A DNA stretch of 64,000 nucleotides, taken from the NCBI RefSeq assembly GCF_017921975.2, contig NZ_JAGEMO020000018.1:1-64000 (forward strand), in the 5' to 3' direction. This document shows positions 44,785-54,888 of this stretch, in pieces. Under the pieces are notes generated by a model. It saw only the letters and a list, made by a program, of their open reading frames with translations. It made no database searches and was not told the DNA's origin. Position numbers and translations under genes: made by a program. Position 1 is the first letter of the stretch; each line of letters begins with the position of its first letter. Source of the stretch: Hymenobacter terricola (GTDB lineage: Bacteria; Bacteroidota; Bacteroidia; Cytophagales; Hymenobacteraceae).

Positions 44785-46680
44785 ATGCCCCTCGCCGCCA
44801 CCGTTTATTCCGATTCCGAAGTAGCCTCCGCCGCCGTAGCGGCCCAGATGGCCGACCTCATCCGCACCCGCGCTGCCGAGGGGCGCAGCTGCGTGCTGGG
44901 ACTGGCCACCGGCTCGTCGCCCACCCGCGTGTACGAGGAGTTGGTGCGCCTGCACCGCGAGGATGGCCTGAGCTTCCAAAACGTCATCAGCTTCAATCTG
45001 GACGAATATTACCCGATGGCACCCGACTCGCTGCAGAGCTACGTGCGCTTCATGCGGGAGTATTTGTTCGACCATGTCGACATCAAGCCCGAGAACGTGC
45101 ACATTCCCGACGGCACCGTGCCCACGGCGCAGGTGGCCGCGTTTTGCCAGCGCTATGAGGAGGATATTCAGGCGGCCGGGGGCATCGATTTGCAGCTGCT
45201 GGGCATTGGGCGCACCGGGCACATTGGGTTCAACGAGCCCGGCTCCGGCCCGGCCTCCCGCACCCGCATGATTACCCTGGACCACGTCACGCGCACCGAT
45301 GCGGCTTCGGACTTTTACGGCGAGGAAAACGTGCCGCGCCGGGCCCTGACCATGGGCGTGGGCACCATCCTCGAAGCCCGCCAGATTGTGCTGCTGGCCT
45401 GGGGCGAAGGCAAGGCCGCCGTGGTGAAGCGCATGGTGGAGGGCGAGGTAACCGACACCGTGCCCGCCACTTACCTGCAGCGCCACCCCGCCGTGCAGGT
45501 GGTGCTGGACGAAGCCGCCGGAGCCGAGCTCACCCCGCGCAAAACGCCCTGGCTGCTGGGCCTGCCCTGCAACTGGCACGACGACGCGCTGGTGCGAAAA
45601 GCCATTACCTGGCTAGCCCGCACCGTCACGAAACCCATTCTCAAGCTCACCGAGGAAGACTACAACGAAAACGGCCTCTCGGAGCTGCTGGCCCAGTCCG
45701 GCCCGGCCTACGACATCAACATCCGCGTGTTCAACGAGCTGCAGCACACCATCACCGGCTGGCCCGGCGGCAAGCCCAACGCCGACGACGCCTACCGTCC
45801 CGAGCGCGCTGGCCCCTTTCCCAAGCGCGTGCTCATCTTCAGCCCGCACCCCGACGACGACGTGATTTCGATGGGCGGCACCCTGCTCCGGCTCGTGGAC
45901 CAAGGGCACGAAGTGCACGTCGCTTACCAGACGTCGGGCAACATCGCGGTGTTCGATGACGAGGCCATCCGCTTCGCCGATTTCGTGGCCGATTACGACC
46001 ACACCTTCCGCCTGCCCACCAACGCGCCCACCGAAAACCTGTACCACCGCGTGGCCGATTTCCTCAAAAGCAAGCAGCCCGGCCAGGTCGATTCCGAGGA
46101 AGTGCAGGAGATAAAGGGCCTCATCCGGCGCGGCGAGGCCAAGAGTGCCTGCCGCCTGGCCGGCATTCCCGACGCCAATGTGCACTTCCTCAACCTGCCC
46201 TTTTACGAAACCGGCCGGGTGCGCAAAAAGCCCCTTGGCGACGAGGACATCCGCCTCACCATGGAGCTGCTGAACCGGATTCAGCCCCAGCAGATTTACG
46301 CTGCCGGTGACCTGAGCGACCCGCACGGCACCCACCGCGTATGCCTGGCGGCTATTTTCGAATCCATTCACCGCCTGCAAGCCTCCGGCACGCCGTGGCT
46401 CGACGACTGCTGGGTGTGGCTCTACCGCGGCGCCTGGCAGGAATGGGACGTCGACCAGATTGAGATGGCCGTGCCGCTCTCGCCGCAGGAGCTCACGCGC
46501 AAGCGCCGCGCCATCTTCAAGCACCAAAGCCAGAAAGACCGGCCCCTCTTCCCCGGCGCCGACCAGCGCGAGTTCTGGCAGCGCGCCGAGGCCCGCAACC
46601 GCACCACCGCCAAGCTGTATGATGAGCTGGGCCTGCCGGAATATGAAGGCATTGAGGCCTTTGTGCGGTGGGAGTTTTGA
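44785..46680 (+). CDS. nagB: Glucosamine-6-phosphate deaminase fused to a PIG-L/LmbE domain
   Basis: The N-terminal half (about residues 1-260) is a NagB-type deaminase that turns glucosamine-6-phosphate into fructose-6-phosphate and ammonia. It shows GLATGSSPTRVYEELVRLH, the catalytic-Asp segment SFNLDEYYP, and GIGRTGHIGFNEPGS. In E. coli NagB the third motif reads NDGH; here the Asp is replaced by Thr, while His and Glu are kept. The C-terminal half (from about residue 345) is a PIG-L/LmbE-like deacetylase domain with the zinc motif SPHPDDDVISMGG and later SDPHGTHR. Its 631-aa two-domain layout is common in Bacteroidota. It follows susCD, consistent with amino-sugar use. Confidence 0.93.
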   Translation: MPLAATVYSDSEVASAAVAAQMADLIRTRAAEGRSCVLGLATGSSPTRVYEELVRLHREDGLSFQNVISFNLDEYYPMAPDSLQSYVRFMREYLFDHVDIKPENVHIPDGTVPTAQVAAFCQRYEEDIQAAGGIDLQLLGIGRTGHIGFNEPGSGPASRTRMITLDHVTRTDAASDFYGEENVPRRALTMGVGTILEARQIVLLAWGEGKAAVVKRMVEGEVTDTVPATYLQRHPAVQVVLDEAAGAELTPRKTPWLLGLPCNWHDDALVRKAITWLARTVTKPILKLTEEDYNENGLSELLAQSGPAYDINIRVFNELQHTITGWPGGKPNADDAYRPERAGPFPKRVLIFSPHPDDDVISMGGTLLRLVDQGHEVHVAYQTSGNIAVFDDEAIRFADFVADYDHTFRLPTNAPTENLYHRVADFLKSKQPGQVDSEEVQEIKGLIRRGEAKSACRLAGIPDANVHFLNLPFYETGRVRKKPLGDEDIRLTMELLNRIQPQQIYAAGDLSDPHGTHRVCLAAIFESIHRLQASGTPWLDDCWVWLYRGAWQEWDVDQIEMAVPLSPQELTRKRRAIFKHQSQKDRPLFPGADQREFWQRAEARNRTTAKLYDELGLPEYEGIEAFVRWEF

Positions 46681-46702
46681 GTTAACAGAACGAACCCCAA
46701 AG

Positions 46703-46812
46703 AACGTCATGCGGAGCGCAGCGAAGTATCTCGCGTGCCGCCATTATTCCTTTTCTTGCGATTGAATTACTTCCGCACGCAAGATGCTTCGACTGCGCTC
46801 CGCGTGACGTTC
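46703..46812. repeat. Family A hairpin repeat, copy 3
   Basis: The left arm begins CGTCATGCGGAGCGCAGCGA and the right arm mirrors it with a few changes, ending GACGTTC. It lies between nagB and nagX. Confidence 0.85.
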
Positions 46813-46840
46813 TTTGACTAAATCCCTCCCCACCCGCGCC

Positions 46841-48022
46841 ATGAACACCACCACCCAAGCTGCCCAGGAAACCACCGGCACCACGCCGCTGGTTGAGGCC
46901 TCCCAGCCCGGCCGCCTCATCAGCCTCGACGTGTTTCGGGGCCTCACCGTGATGGCCATGATTCTGGTGAACAACCCCGGCGACTGGGGCCACATCTACC
47001 CGCCGCTGGAGCACGCCGAATGGAACGGCTGCACGCCCACGGACCTCATTTTCCCGTTTTTCCTATTCATCGTGGGCGTGAGTTTAGTGTATGCGCTGGA
47101 CGGCCCCAAACGCCAGGGCGGGCCGCAGGGCGCGGTGTTGCTGCGCGTGCTGCGGCGGGCGGCCGTGCTGTTCGGCCTGGGCCTGCTGCTGTCGCTGTAC
47201 CCAAAATTTGACTTCTCGGCGGTGCGCATCATGGGCGTGTTGCAGCGCATTGCACTGGTATTTCTGGGGTGCAGCGTCATCTTCCTGAAAACCAGCTGGC
47301 GGACCCAGCTGTGGCTGATTATCGGCTTCCTCCTTGGCTACGCGGTGCTGTTGCAGCTGGTGCCCGTGCCCGGCTTTGGTCCCGCCAACCTGGAGCCCAC
47401 CACCAACCTCGGCGCCTGGCTCGACCGCTCGGTATTCGGCGAGGCCCACCTCTGGAAAACCAGCAAAACCTGGGACCCCGAAGGCCTGCTCGGCACCCTG
47501 CCGGCCCTGGCCACCGGCCTGCTGGGCGGCCTCACCGCCCAGTGGCTGCGCCGCAAGGACCGCGAACCAGCCGCCAAAGTGGCCTGGCTGTTCGTGGCCG
47601 GCGGGGCCATTATTCTGCTGGGCCTCATCTGGGCGCCGTGGTTTCCCATCAATAAAGCCCTGTGGAGCAGCTCTTATGTGCTTTATACCGGCGGGCTGGC
47701 CATGGCGGGGCTGGCCGCGCTGTACTGGATTTGCGATGTGCAGGGCTACCGCGCCTGGACGCGCCCGGCGCTGATTTACGGTGTCAACGCCATTCTGGTG
47801 TTCTGCCTGTCGGCGCTGCTTTCGCGCACGTTCGGGCTGTTCAAGCTGGCGTTGCCGGGGGGCAAAATCGGGGGTTTCAAGGAGTGGCTGTACGAATGGG
47901 GAATTGCCCCGCACTTTGCCGACCCGCGCAACGCCTCGCTGGTGGGGGCCGCGCTGCTGATTCTCATTTGGCTGGGCATTCTCAGCTGGATGTATAAAAA
48001 GGGCGTGGTGCTGAAGGTGTGA
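46841..48022 (+). CDS. NagX-like membrane acyltransferase (HGSNAT/DUF5009 family)
   Basis: This 393-aa polytopic protein resembles bacterial relatives of heparan-alpha-glucosaminide N-acetyltransferase. The family start RLISLDVFRGLTVMAMILVN is clear, followed by LIFPFFLFIVGVSLVYAL and about ten membrane segments. Members are thought to acetylate terminal glucosamine with cytoplasmic acetyl-CoA, and often sit with nag genes. The ATG at 46841 is chosen; a TTG at 46814 would add 9 residues of repeat-derived sequence. It follows nagB. Confidence 0.88.
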   Translation: MNTTTQAAQETTGTTPLVEASQPGRLISLDVFRGLTVMAMILVNNPGDWGHIYPPLEHAEWNGCTPTDLIFPFFLFIVGVSLVYALDGPKRQGGPQGAVLLRVLRRAAVLFGLGLLLSLYPKFDFSAVRIMGVLQRIALVFLGCSVIFLKTSWRTQLWLIIGFLLGYAVLLQLVPVPGFGPANLEPTTNLGAWLDRSVFGEAHLWKTSKTWDPEGLLGTLPALATGLLGGLTAQWLRRKDREPAAKVAWLFVAGGAIILLGLIWAPWFPINKALWSSSYVLYTGGLAMAGLAALYWICDVQGYRAWTRPALIYGVNAILVFCLSALLSRTFGLFKLALPGGKIGGFKEWLYEWGIAPHFADPRNASLVGAALLILIWLGILSWMYKKGVVLKV

Positions 48023-48047
48023 GGAGAAGCAATTTCAGTAGAATTGG

Positions 48048-48148
48048 CCGTCATGCAGAGCGCAGCGCAGCATCTTTCCCGCAATGGTAATCCAATCGAC
48101 AGGATTTAGTTAAGCGGTAAAGATGCTGCGCTGCGCTCTGCATGACGT
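48048..48148. repeat. Family A hairpin repeat, copy 4
   Basis: Left arm CGTCATGCAGAGCGCAGCGC with AGCATCTTT, right arm AAAGATGCTGCGCTGCGCTC. It lies between nagX and proC. Confidence 0.9.
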
Positions 48149-48178
48149 TCTTGCGGTACTAAGCAAGTATTCGCAACA

Positions 48179-48979
48179 ATGAAAATCCTCATCATCGGCG
48201 GCGGCAACATGGGCCTGACCTACGCCCGCAGCTTCGTGCGCGCCCACATCACCTCGCGGCTCGATTTGCGCCTGCTGGCCCGCTCGCCCGAGCGGGTGCC
48301 GGCCCTGGCGGCGCATGAAATCGGCACGGTGTGGGGCTCGCCGGCCGAGTGCGTGCCGGGCGCCAGCATCATCATCCTGGCCGTGAAGCCGCAGGACTCA
48401 CCGGCCCTTTTCGATACGCTGCGCGGGTTGATTCAGCCCGACCAGCTCATTCTCAGCATCATGGCCGGCGTGCGGATTGAAACGCTGCGTACGGCCCTGG
48501 GCGCGCCCAAAGTCATTCGGGCCATGCCCAACCTGCCCGCCCAAATCGGCATGGGCATGACGGCCTTCACCAGCACCGACGCCGTGACCCGCGCCGAGCT
48601 GGTGCAGGTCCAAAACCTGCTCTCGACCACCGGCAAAACGGTGTACGTGGAGGAAGAATCAGCCATCGACGCCAGCACGGCCATTTCCGGCAGCGGCCCG
48701 GCCTACGTGTACTACTGCATGGATGCCCTGATGGCGGCGGCCACCCAAATGGGTTTCAGCGGCGCCGAAGCCGAGCTGCTGGTGAGCCAGACCTTCCGCG
48801 GCGCCGTGGAGCTATACTCCCAATCGGGCCTGAGCTGCGCCGACTGGATTGCCAAAGTGGCCTCCAAAGGCGGCACCACCGAAGCGGCTTTGCAGGCGTT
48901 TGGCGCGGGCGCGGTGCGCGAGGGCCTGATGGCCGGGGCGGGCGCGGCGCGGGATAGGGCCGAGGAATTGGGAAAGTAG
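48179..48979 (+). CDS. proC: Pyrroline-5-carboxylate reductase
   Basis: This enzyme makes proline from 1-pyrroline-5-carboxylate using NAD(P)H. It is 266 aa, a normal length. An N-terminal Rossmann motif (ILIIGGGNMGLTYA) is followed by IIILAVKPQD, VIRAMPNLPAQIG and the C-terminal dimer domain with AISGSGPAYVYYCMDAL and SKGGTTEAALQAF. It follows nagX after a repeat hairpin and is probably a separate unit. It is convergent with the acyl-CoA ligase gene 40 bp away. Confidence 0.96.
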   Translation: MKILIIGGGNMGLTYARSFVRAHITSRLDLRLLARSPERVPALAAHEIGTVWGSPAECVPGASIIILAVKPQDSPALFDTLRGLIQPDQLILSIMAGVRIETLRTALGAPKVIRAMPNLPAQIGMGMTAFTSTDAVTRAELVQVQNLLSTTGKTVYVEEESAIDASTAISGSGPAYVYYCMDALMAAATQMGFSGAEAELLVSQTFRGAVELYSQSGLSCADWIAKVASKGGTTEAALQAFGAGAVREGLMAGAGAARDRAEELGK

Positions 48980-49019
48980 TAAATACGCCAGATGAGCATG
49001 ACGTTCTTTTAGCCCATAA

Positions 49020-50645
<1,626 letters not shown>

Positions 50646-50675
50646 AGGGGGTGGGGTGGGATTTGGTGGAGTAGG

Positions 50676-50723
50676 ATTTCACGCAGTGTCGCGGAGTGTT
50701 TAAGCGCAGTGTCCCGCAGTGTT
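50676..50723 (+). repeat. Left terminal inverted repeat of the GxxExxY cassette
   Basis: About 48 bp built from two tandem copies of a CGCAGTGTCCCGCAGTGTT-like unit. It is matched, inverted, by 51134-51180 with about four differences. Confidence 0.85.
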
Positions 50724-50727
50724 GTTC

Positions 50728-51105
50728 TTACAGGCCGTTCACGAGGCGGTGCATGTGTTCTTTGAGGCTGTCCACATTGAAATTAATGAGCTGGCCCAGC
50801 TTCAACTCTGAAAGCTTCAGGTAAGTCAGCAATTGCTTGTAATGAACCGGAAGCAATACTTCAACCGACTTTAATTCGACAATAACTCTTTTTTCGATGA
50901 GCAAATCCAGTCGGTAGCCTGCGTCCAGGCGTTGGCCACCGTACACGAAAGGCAACGCAACCTGTCGCTCAACCCGTAGCCCTACCTGCTCGAGCTCATA
51001 GGCCAATGCGAGCTCATATACCGCCTCCAGCAGCCCCGGCCCCAATGCCGTGTGGACCTTATATGCCGCACGTCGAACCTCAAAAGAAATGGCATTCTCA
51101 TCCAT
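50728..51105 (-). CDS. GxxExxY protein (PD-(D/E)XK-like)
   Basis: This 125-aa protein begins MDENAISFEVRRAAY and carries the family signature in GPGLLEAVYELALAYEL. The later RLDLLIEKRVIVELKSVE has the D-x9-ExK spacing of PD-(D/E)XK nucleases, so a nuclease-type fold is likely, although no activity has been established for the family that I know of. The start at 51105 matches other family members; an ATG at 51123 would add 6 residues. Inverted repeats lie directly on both sides, making the unit look like a cassette inserted between the ligase and the GH3 gene. Confidence 0.88.
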   Translation of the reverse strand: MDENAISFEVRRAAYKVHTALGPGLLEAVYELALAYELEQVGLRVERQVALPFVYGGQRLDAGYRLDLLIEKRVIVELKSVEVLLPVHYKQLLTYLKLSELKLGQLINFNVDSLKEHMHRLVNGL

Positions 51106-51133
51106 CTGGCAAGTATAAACCATTCAACAGAAA

Positions 51134-51180
51134 AACACTGCGGGACACTGCGATAAACACCCCGTGACACTGCGTGAAAT
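51134..51180 (-). repeat. Right terminal inverted repeat of the GxxExxY cassette
   Basis: This is the reverse complement of the left arm over about 47 bp. It ends 3 bp before the stop codon of the GH3/serine-hydrolase gene. No clear target-site duplication is visible outside the arms. Confidence 0.85.
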
Positions 51181-51183
51181 TCG

Positions 51184-54100
51184 CTACCGCGCCGCCTCAA
51201 TCGCCAGCTGCAGCAGCGACGAGCGCACACTCAGCTCCGTCAGCTTATTATTCCGGCGCGTGGGGTGCACGCGGTTAGTCAGCAGCACCACCACCAAATC
51301 CTTTTCCGGCTCTACCCAGAAGTAGGTGCCCGTGAAGCCGGTGTGGCCGTAGCTGCTTTGCGAGGCACTTTTGGCCGAGTTCACGGTGGGGTTGGCGGCG
51401 GGGCGGTCGAAGGCCAGGGCGCGGCGGTTGTCGGGGCAGAACTGGCAGCGGGTCCAGTCGGCGAGGATGGTTTTGTCGAAGAGCTGCTGGCCGCCGTAGC
51501 GCCCGCCCCAGGCGTAGGTCTGGGCGAGCTTGGCCACGTCGTTGGCATCGCCGAAAAGGCCGGCGTGGCCCGAGAGGCCGCCGAGCAGCGCCGCGCCTTC
51601 GTCGTGCACCGTGCCGTGCAGCAGCTGCCGCCGGAAAGCCGAATCAACTTCCGTGGGCACGATGCGGCTGAGCGGAAAGCGGTTGGTGGGCCGGAATCCC
51701 AGCGTGGTAGCGCCCAGCGGCCGGTACACTTCGCGCTGCAAAAAGGCATCGAGCGGCTGCCCGGTGCGGGCCTTCACCAACTCCGGATAGAGGATAAACG
51801 ACAGGTCGGAATACACGTAGCCCGGCTTGGCGTTCAGCGGCGAGGCTCCGATTTCCTGGTAGATGCGGGCCGGTAAATCCTTGCGCGCCCACAGCCCGGC
51901 CGCGGCCGGCAGCGGGAATCTCGCCGACGAATCGGCCCGGAAATAGCGGCGGCGCAGGTCGCCGTTCTTTTTCGTCAGCTCCTTCCAGAACGGAATCCAG
52001 GCTTGCAGGCGGGCTTGGTGGGCCAGCACGTCGCGCATTTTCAAATCGGCTTTGTTGGTGCCGCGCAGGAAGGGAAAATAGTTGCCCAACGTGCTGTCGG
52101 GGCTGAATTTGTGGGCGGCTTCCAGCTTGAGCAGCGCGGGCGTGGCGGCCAGCAGCTTGGTCATGGAGGCCAGGTCGTAGAGGTCGTCGTTGCGCACCGG
52201 GCGGGGGATGGTGGGGAGAAAGGTAGAGGGAAGCAGGGAAATTGCTTTCGGCTTTCTACCCGCTTTTGCCGGCTTCTCCTTCTTCCCCCCTGCCAGCTCT
52301 CCCTCGCTCCCAAAGCCCGCATACGTCTGGTTGCCATAGCTTTTGCGGAGGACCACGGTGCCGCGCCGGGCAATGACGACCTGCGCCCCCGGAAACGCCT
52401 GGGCCGCCAGCGCCCGGCCCACTAGGCTGTCGACGCGGGCTTCGAGGCGGGGGTCCATGCCTTCGTCTTCAGGGTTGGCGTAGCGCAGGCGGAAGCTGCC
52501 GGCGGTGCGCAGGCCGAAGCCGCGCGGGTACTTGTCGCTCACCGTAACGGGCAGGCGGCCGGTGGCCGCGATGCCGCCAAAAATGGCCTGGGCCGCCAGG
52601 CTTTGGGCATTCGGGCTTTCCTGGTAGGCCAGCACCACGGCGGCGGCGCGGTCAAGGTCGCGCACCTTGGCCACGGCGTAAGCCGAGCCGAACACGCTGA
52701 GCACCAGCGTTTGCTTCTGGGTCACGAGCTCGCGCAGCAGCAGGTTGGTTTCCGGTGTGATGCCGAAGCTGGTGGCCGGCAGCCGGCCCAGGCTTTGCAG
52801 CGACACCAGAATGAGGTTGTAGGGTTTGAGGACGTTGCGCAGCTGGGCCAACTCATCGAGCGTGGGCGTGGCCGAGGCACGGAAATGGGCCGTGGGCGAG
52901 TAGTCGGCCACGGCTTTCTGGAAGTCGGTGGTGTCGGCGCTGGTGCTGCCCAGCACCAGCGTGGCAATGCGCAGGGTGTCGAGGCGCTGGAGCGGCAGCA
53001 GGCTTTTCTGGTTGCGCAGCAGCGTGATGCTCAACTCGGTGAGGCGGTGGCTGAGGTACTGGGCGTGCGGCGGGTTGAGGTCTTCGTAGAGGTTCTGGAG
53101 GTCGATGGGGCGGTAGTGGTTCAGGCCGGCCCACTGCTTGAGGGCCAGCACGCGGCGGCAGTGCTGGTCGATGTCTCTTTGCGAAATCCGGCCGCTGTCC
53201 ACCGCGATACGCACCATTTGGAGCGCCAGCGGAATGTTCTTGCTGAACTCCAGAATGTCGTTGCCGGCCATGATGGCGCGCACGTCGGCCTCGCCGGGCG
53301 GAAACATGCTGATGACGCCCTTCATGTTCATGGCATCCGTGAAAATCAGGCCTTTAAAACCCATCTGCTCGCGCAGCAGGCCCGTGATTATGGGCCGCGA
53401 CAGCGTGCTGGGGCCGGGTATCGTGTCCAGCGCGGGCACGTTGAGGTGGGCCACCATCATGCCGCCCAGGCCGCCCGCAATCAGGCTGCGGAAGGGCGGC
53501 AGCTCCAGCGAATCGAGCCGGCGGCGGTCGACGCGCACAGTGGGCAGGGCCAGGTGCGAGTCGGCGTCCACGTCGCCGTGGCCGGGGAAATGCTTGGCCA
53601 CAGCCAGAATGCCGGCGTCCTGCATGCCGCGCATGTACTGGCGGCCGTCGCGGGCTACGGCGGCCGGGTTTTCGCCCCAGCTGCGGAAGCCGATGACGGG
53701 GTTGGCGGCGTTGTTATTCACATCGACCACCGGCGCGAAATTGACGTGCATGCCCAAACGCCGGAACTGCCGGGCCACCTCCTGGCCCATGTCATACAGC
53801 AGCGCGGTGTCGGTTTCGCCGCCCAGGCTCATCTGGTAGGGGAATTTCACCACGCTATCCAGGCGCATGCCCACGCCCCATTCGCCGTCCAGGGCCACCA
53901 GCAGCGGCACTTTGCTCTGGCTTTGGTAGCGGTTCAGCAGGCGCGCCTGCCGGCCGGGGCCGCCCTGGAAAAATATCAGCCCACCAATGCCGTACTGCTG
54001 AATGAGAGTCGAAATGGAGTCCTCGTCGATGCGCTTGCGGTTGGAATACGCGGCCACCATGAACAGCTGCGCCGCCCGCTGGTCGGGCGTGAGCACGCGC

Positions 54101-54321
54101 ATCAGGCTATCGACCCAGGGCGAATGCAGGTATTGGGTGAAGGCCGGCGTGCCAACGGCCGGCTTTTTTTGCTGGAGCGCGGCCCGAGCGTTGGCCCGGC
54201 GGGCGGCTTCGACGCGGGGCAGCGTGGGCCGGCGCACGGGGCCCACCGGGCGGCGCTGGGCCGAGGCCGACAAAGAAGCTGCCAGCAACGACAGCAACAG
54301 GAAAATGCGGAGAAACGACAA
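51184..54321 (-). CDS. GH3 beta-N-acetylglucosaminidase fused to a beta-lactamase-type serine hydrolase
   Basis: This 1045-aa exported protein has a signal peptide (FLRIFLLLSLLAASLSASA). Its N-terminal half is a GH3 domain with the NagZ-type signature KHFPGHGDVDADSH (the His and Asp of the acid/base loop) and the nucleophile region IFTDAMNMKGVISM. A GH3 C-terminal domain follows. From about residue 620 comes a class C beta-lactamase-like domain with SxxK in LASMTKLLAA and YSDLSFILY further on. The likely role is cutting GlcNAc-MurNAc or chitin-type bonds in the periplasm plus an esterase or peptidase step. The start is TTG at 54321, since no ATG is in frame upstream. Confidence 0.9.
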   Translation of the reverse strand: MSFLRIFLLLSLLAASLSASAQRRPVGPVRRPTLPRVEAARRANARAALQQKKPAVGTPAFTQYLHSPWVDSLMRVLTPDQRAAQLFMVAAYSNRKRIDEDSISTLIQQYGIGGLIFFQGGPGRQARLLNRYQSQSKVPLLVALDGEWGVGMRLDSVVKFPYQMSLGGETDTALLYDMGQEVARQFRRLGMHVNFAPVVDVNNNAANPVIGFRSWGENPAAVARDGRQYMRGMQDAGILAVAKHFPGHGDVDADSHLALPTVRVDRRRLDSLELPPFRSLIAGGLGGMMVAHLNVPALDTIPGPSTLSRPIITGLLREQMGFKGLIFTDAMNMKGVISMFPPGEADVRAIMAGNDILEFSKNIPLALQMVRIAVDSGRISQRDIDQHCRRVLALKQWAGLNHYRPIDLQNLYEDLNPPHAQYLSHRLTELSITLLRNQKSLLPLQRLDTLRIATLVLGSTSADTTDFQKAVADYSPTAHFRASATPTLDELAQLRNVLKPYNLILVSLQSLGRLPATSFGITPETNLLLRELVTQKQTLVLSVFGSAYAVAKVRDLDRAAAVVLAYQESPNAQSLAAQAIFGGIAATGRLPVTVSDKYPRGFGLRTAGSFRLRYANPEDEGMDPRLEARVDSLVGRALAAQAFPGAQVVIARRGTVVLRKSYGNQTYAGFGSEGELAGGKKEKPAKAGRKPKAISLLPSTFLPTIPRPVRNDDLYDLASMTKLLAATPALLKLEAAHKFSPDSTLGNYFPFLRGTNKADLKMRDVLAHQARLQAWIPFWKELTKKNGDLRRRYFRADSSARFPLPAAAGLWARKDLPARIYQEIGASPLNAKPGYVYSDLSFILYPELVKARTGQPLDAFLQREVYRPLGATTLGFRPTNRFPLSRIVPTEVDSAFRRQLLHGTVHDEGAALLGGLSGHAGLFGDANDVAKLAQTYAWGGRYGGQQLFDKTILADWTRCQFCPDNRRALAFDRPAANPTVNSAKSASQSSYGHTGFTGTYFWVEPEKDLVVVLLTNRVHPTRRNNKLTELSVRSSLLQLAIEAAR

Positions 54322-54888
54322 GGGCGGGAAGCTATAGTTTATGCGAAAGTAGCGCCGCCGGCCCCTTTCCTGTTCCGGCCGAGCGCCGCCGCTGCTCGGC
54401 TCACTTACAAGTGCTCCACAGCTTAATACGGCCCACGCCGGCTATTCGCGCATCGGCCGGCCGTGGGGGCAGGCAATGGCATCCTGCAAGGAAAACAACC
54501 GCGAATCCGACAAAAAATTACGGTCCGGCTTTCCAGCCTCCTTCGCCATTCCAACTCACGCCGGACAGCTCAGGTAAAAAATAATTACACAATTTTTATA
54601 TATTTTTTTGTTTTAATACAAAAACCTGACAATCAATAGATTGTGTTTAAATATCGCAGTACTTATTCATGCCTGCCAACTCATCCCCTATTGCAGGCTA
54701 GGATTTAGAATCTATATTGCTATGGCTTTACTTAGTTTGAATTGAATTATTTCACACTTACCAACTGCATTTATTTGATAACGTGCATGCAGGCGAAAGC
54801 ACGCACAGCTGACAATCGTTCTCGCGCCATGCTTTCCAGCCTACCATTCTCATTAAAAAGCTTATTCACAAACCTTTTTTTTTCTCTC
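54322..54888. other. Non-coding, increasingly AT-rich region before a T9SS protein gene
   Basis: No gene is supported in these 567 bp. The first 200 bp have the GC-rich composition of the surroundings. From about 54570 onward the sequence becomes visibly AT-rich, and this continues into the next gene. No exact TAnnTTTG promoter was found. Confidence 0.5.

Noticed and set aside
43348..45579. 743-codon open minus-strand frame opposite SusD and nagB
   Set aside because: It is antisense to two well-identified genes. Its Gly/His/Val-rich composition is typical of mirrored GC-rich codons.
50646..51183. Target-site duplication around the GxxExxY cassette
   Set aside because: The bases just outside the two arms do not match, so transposition cannot be claimed from this sequence alone.
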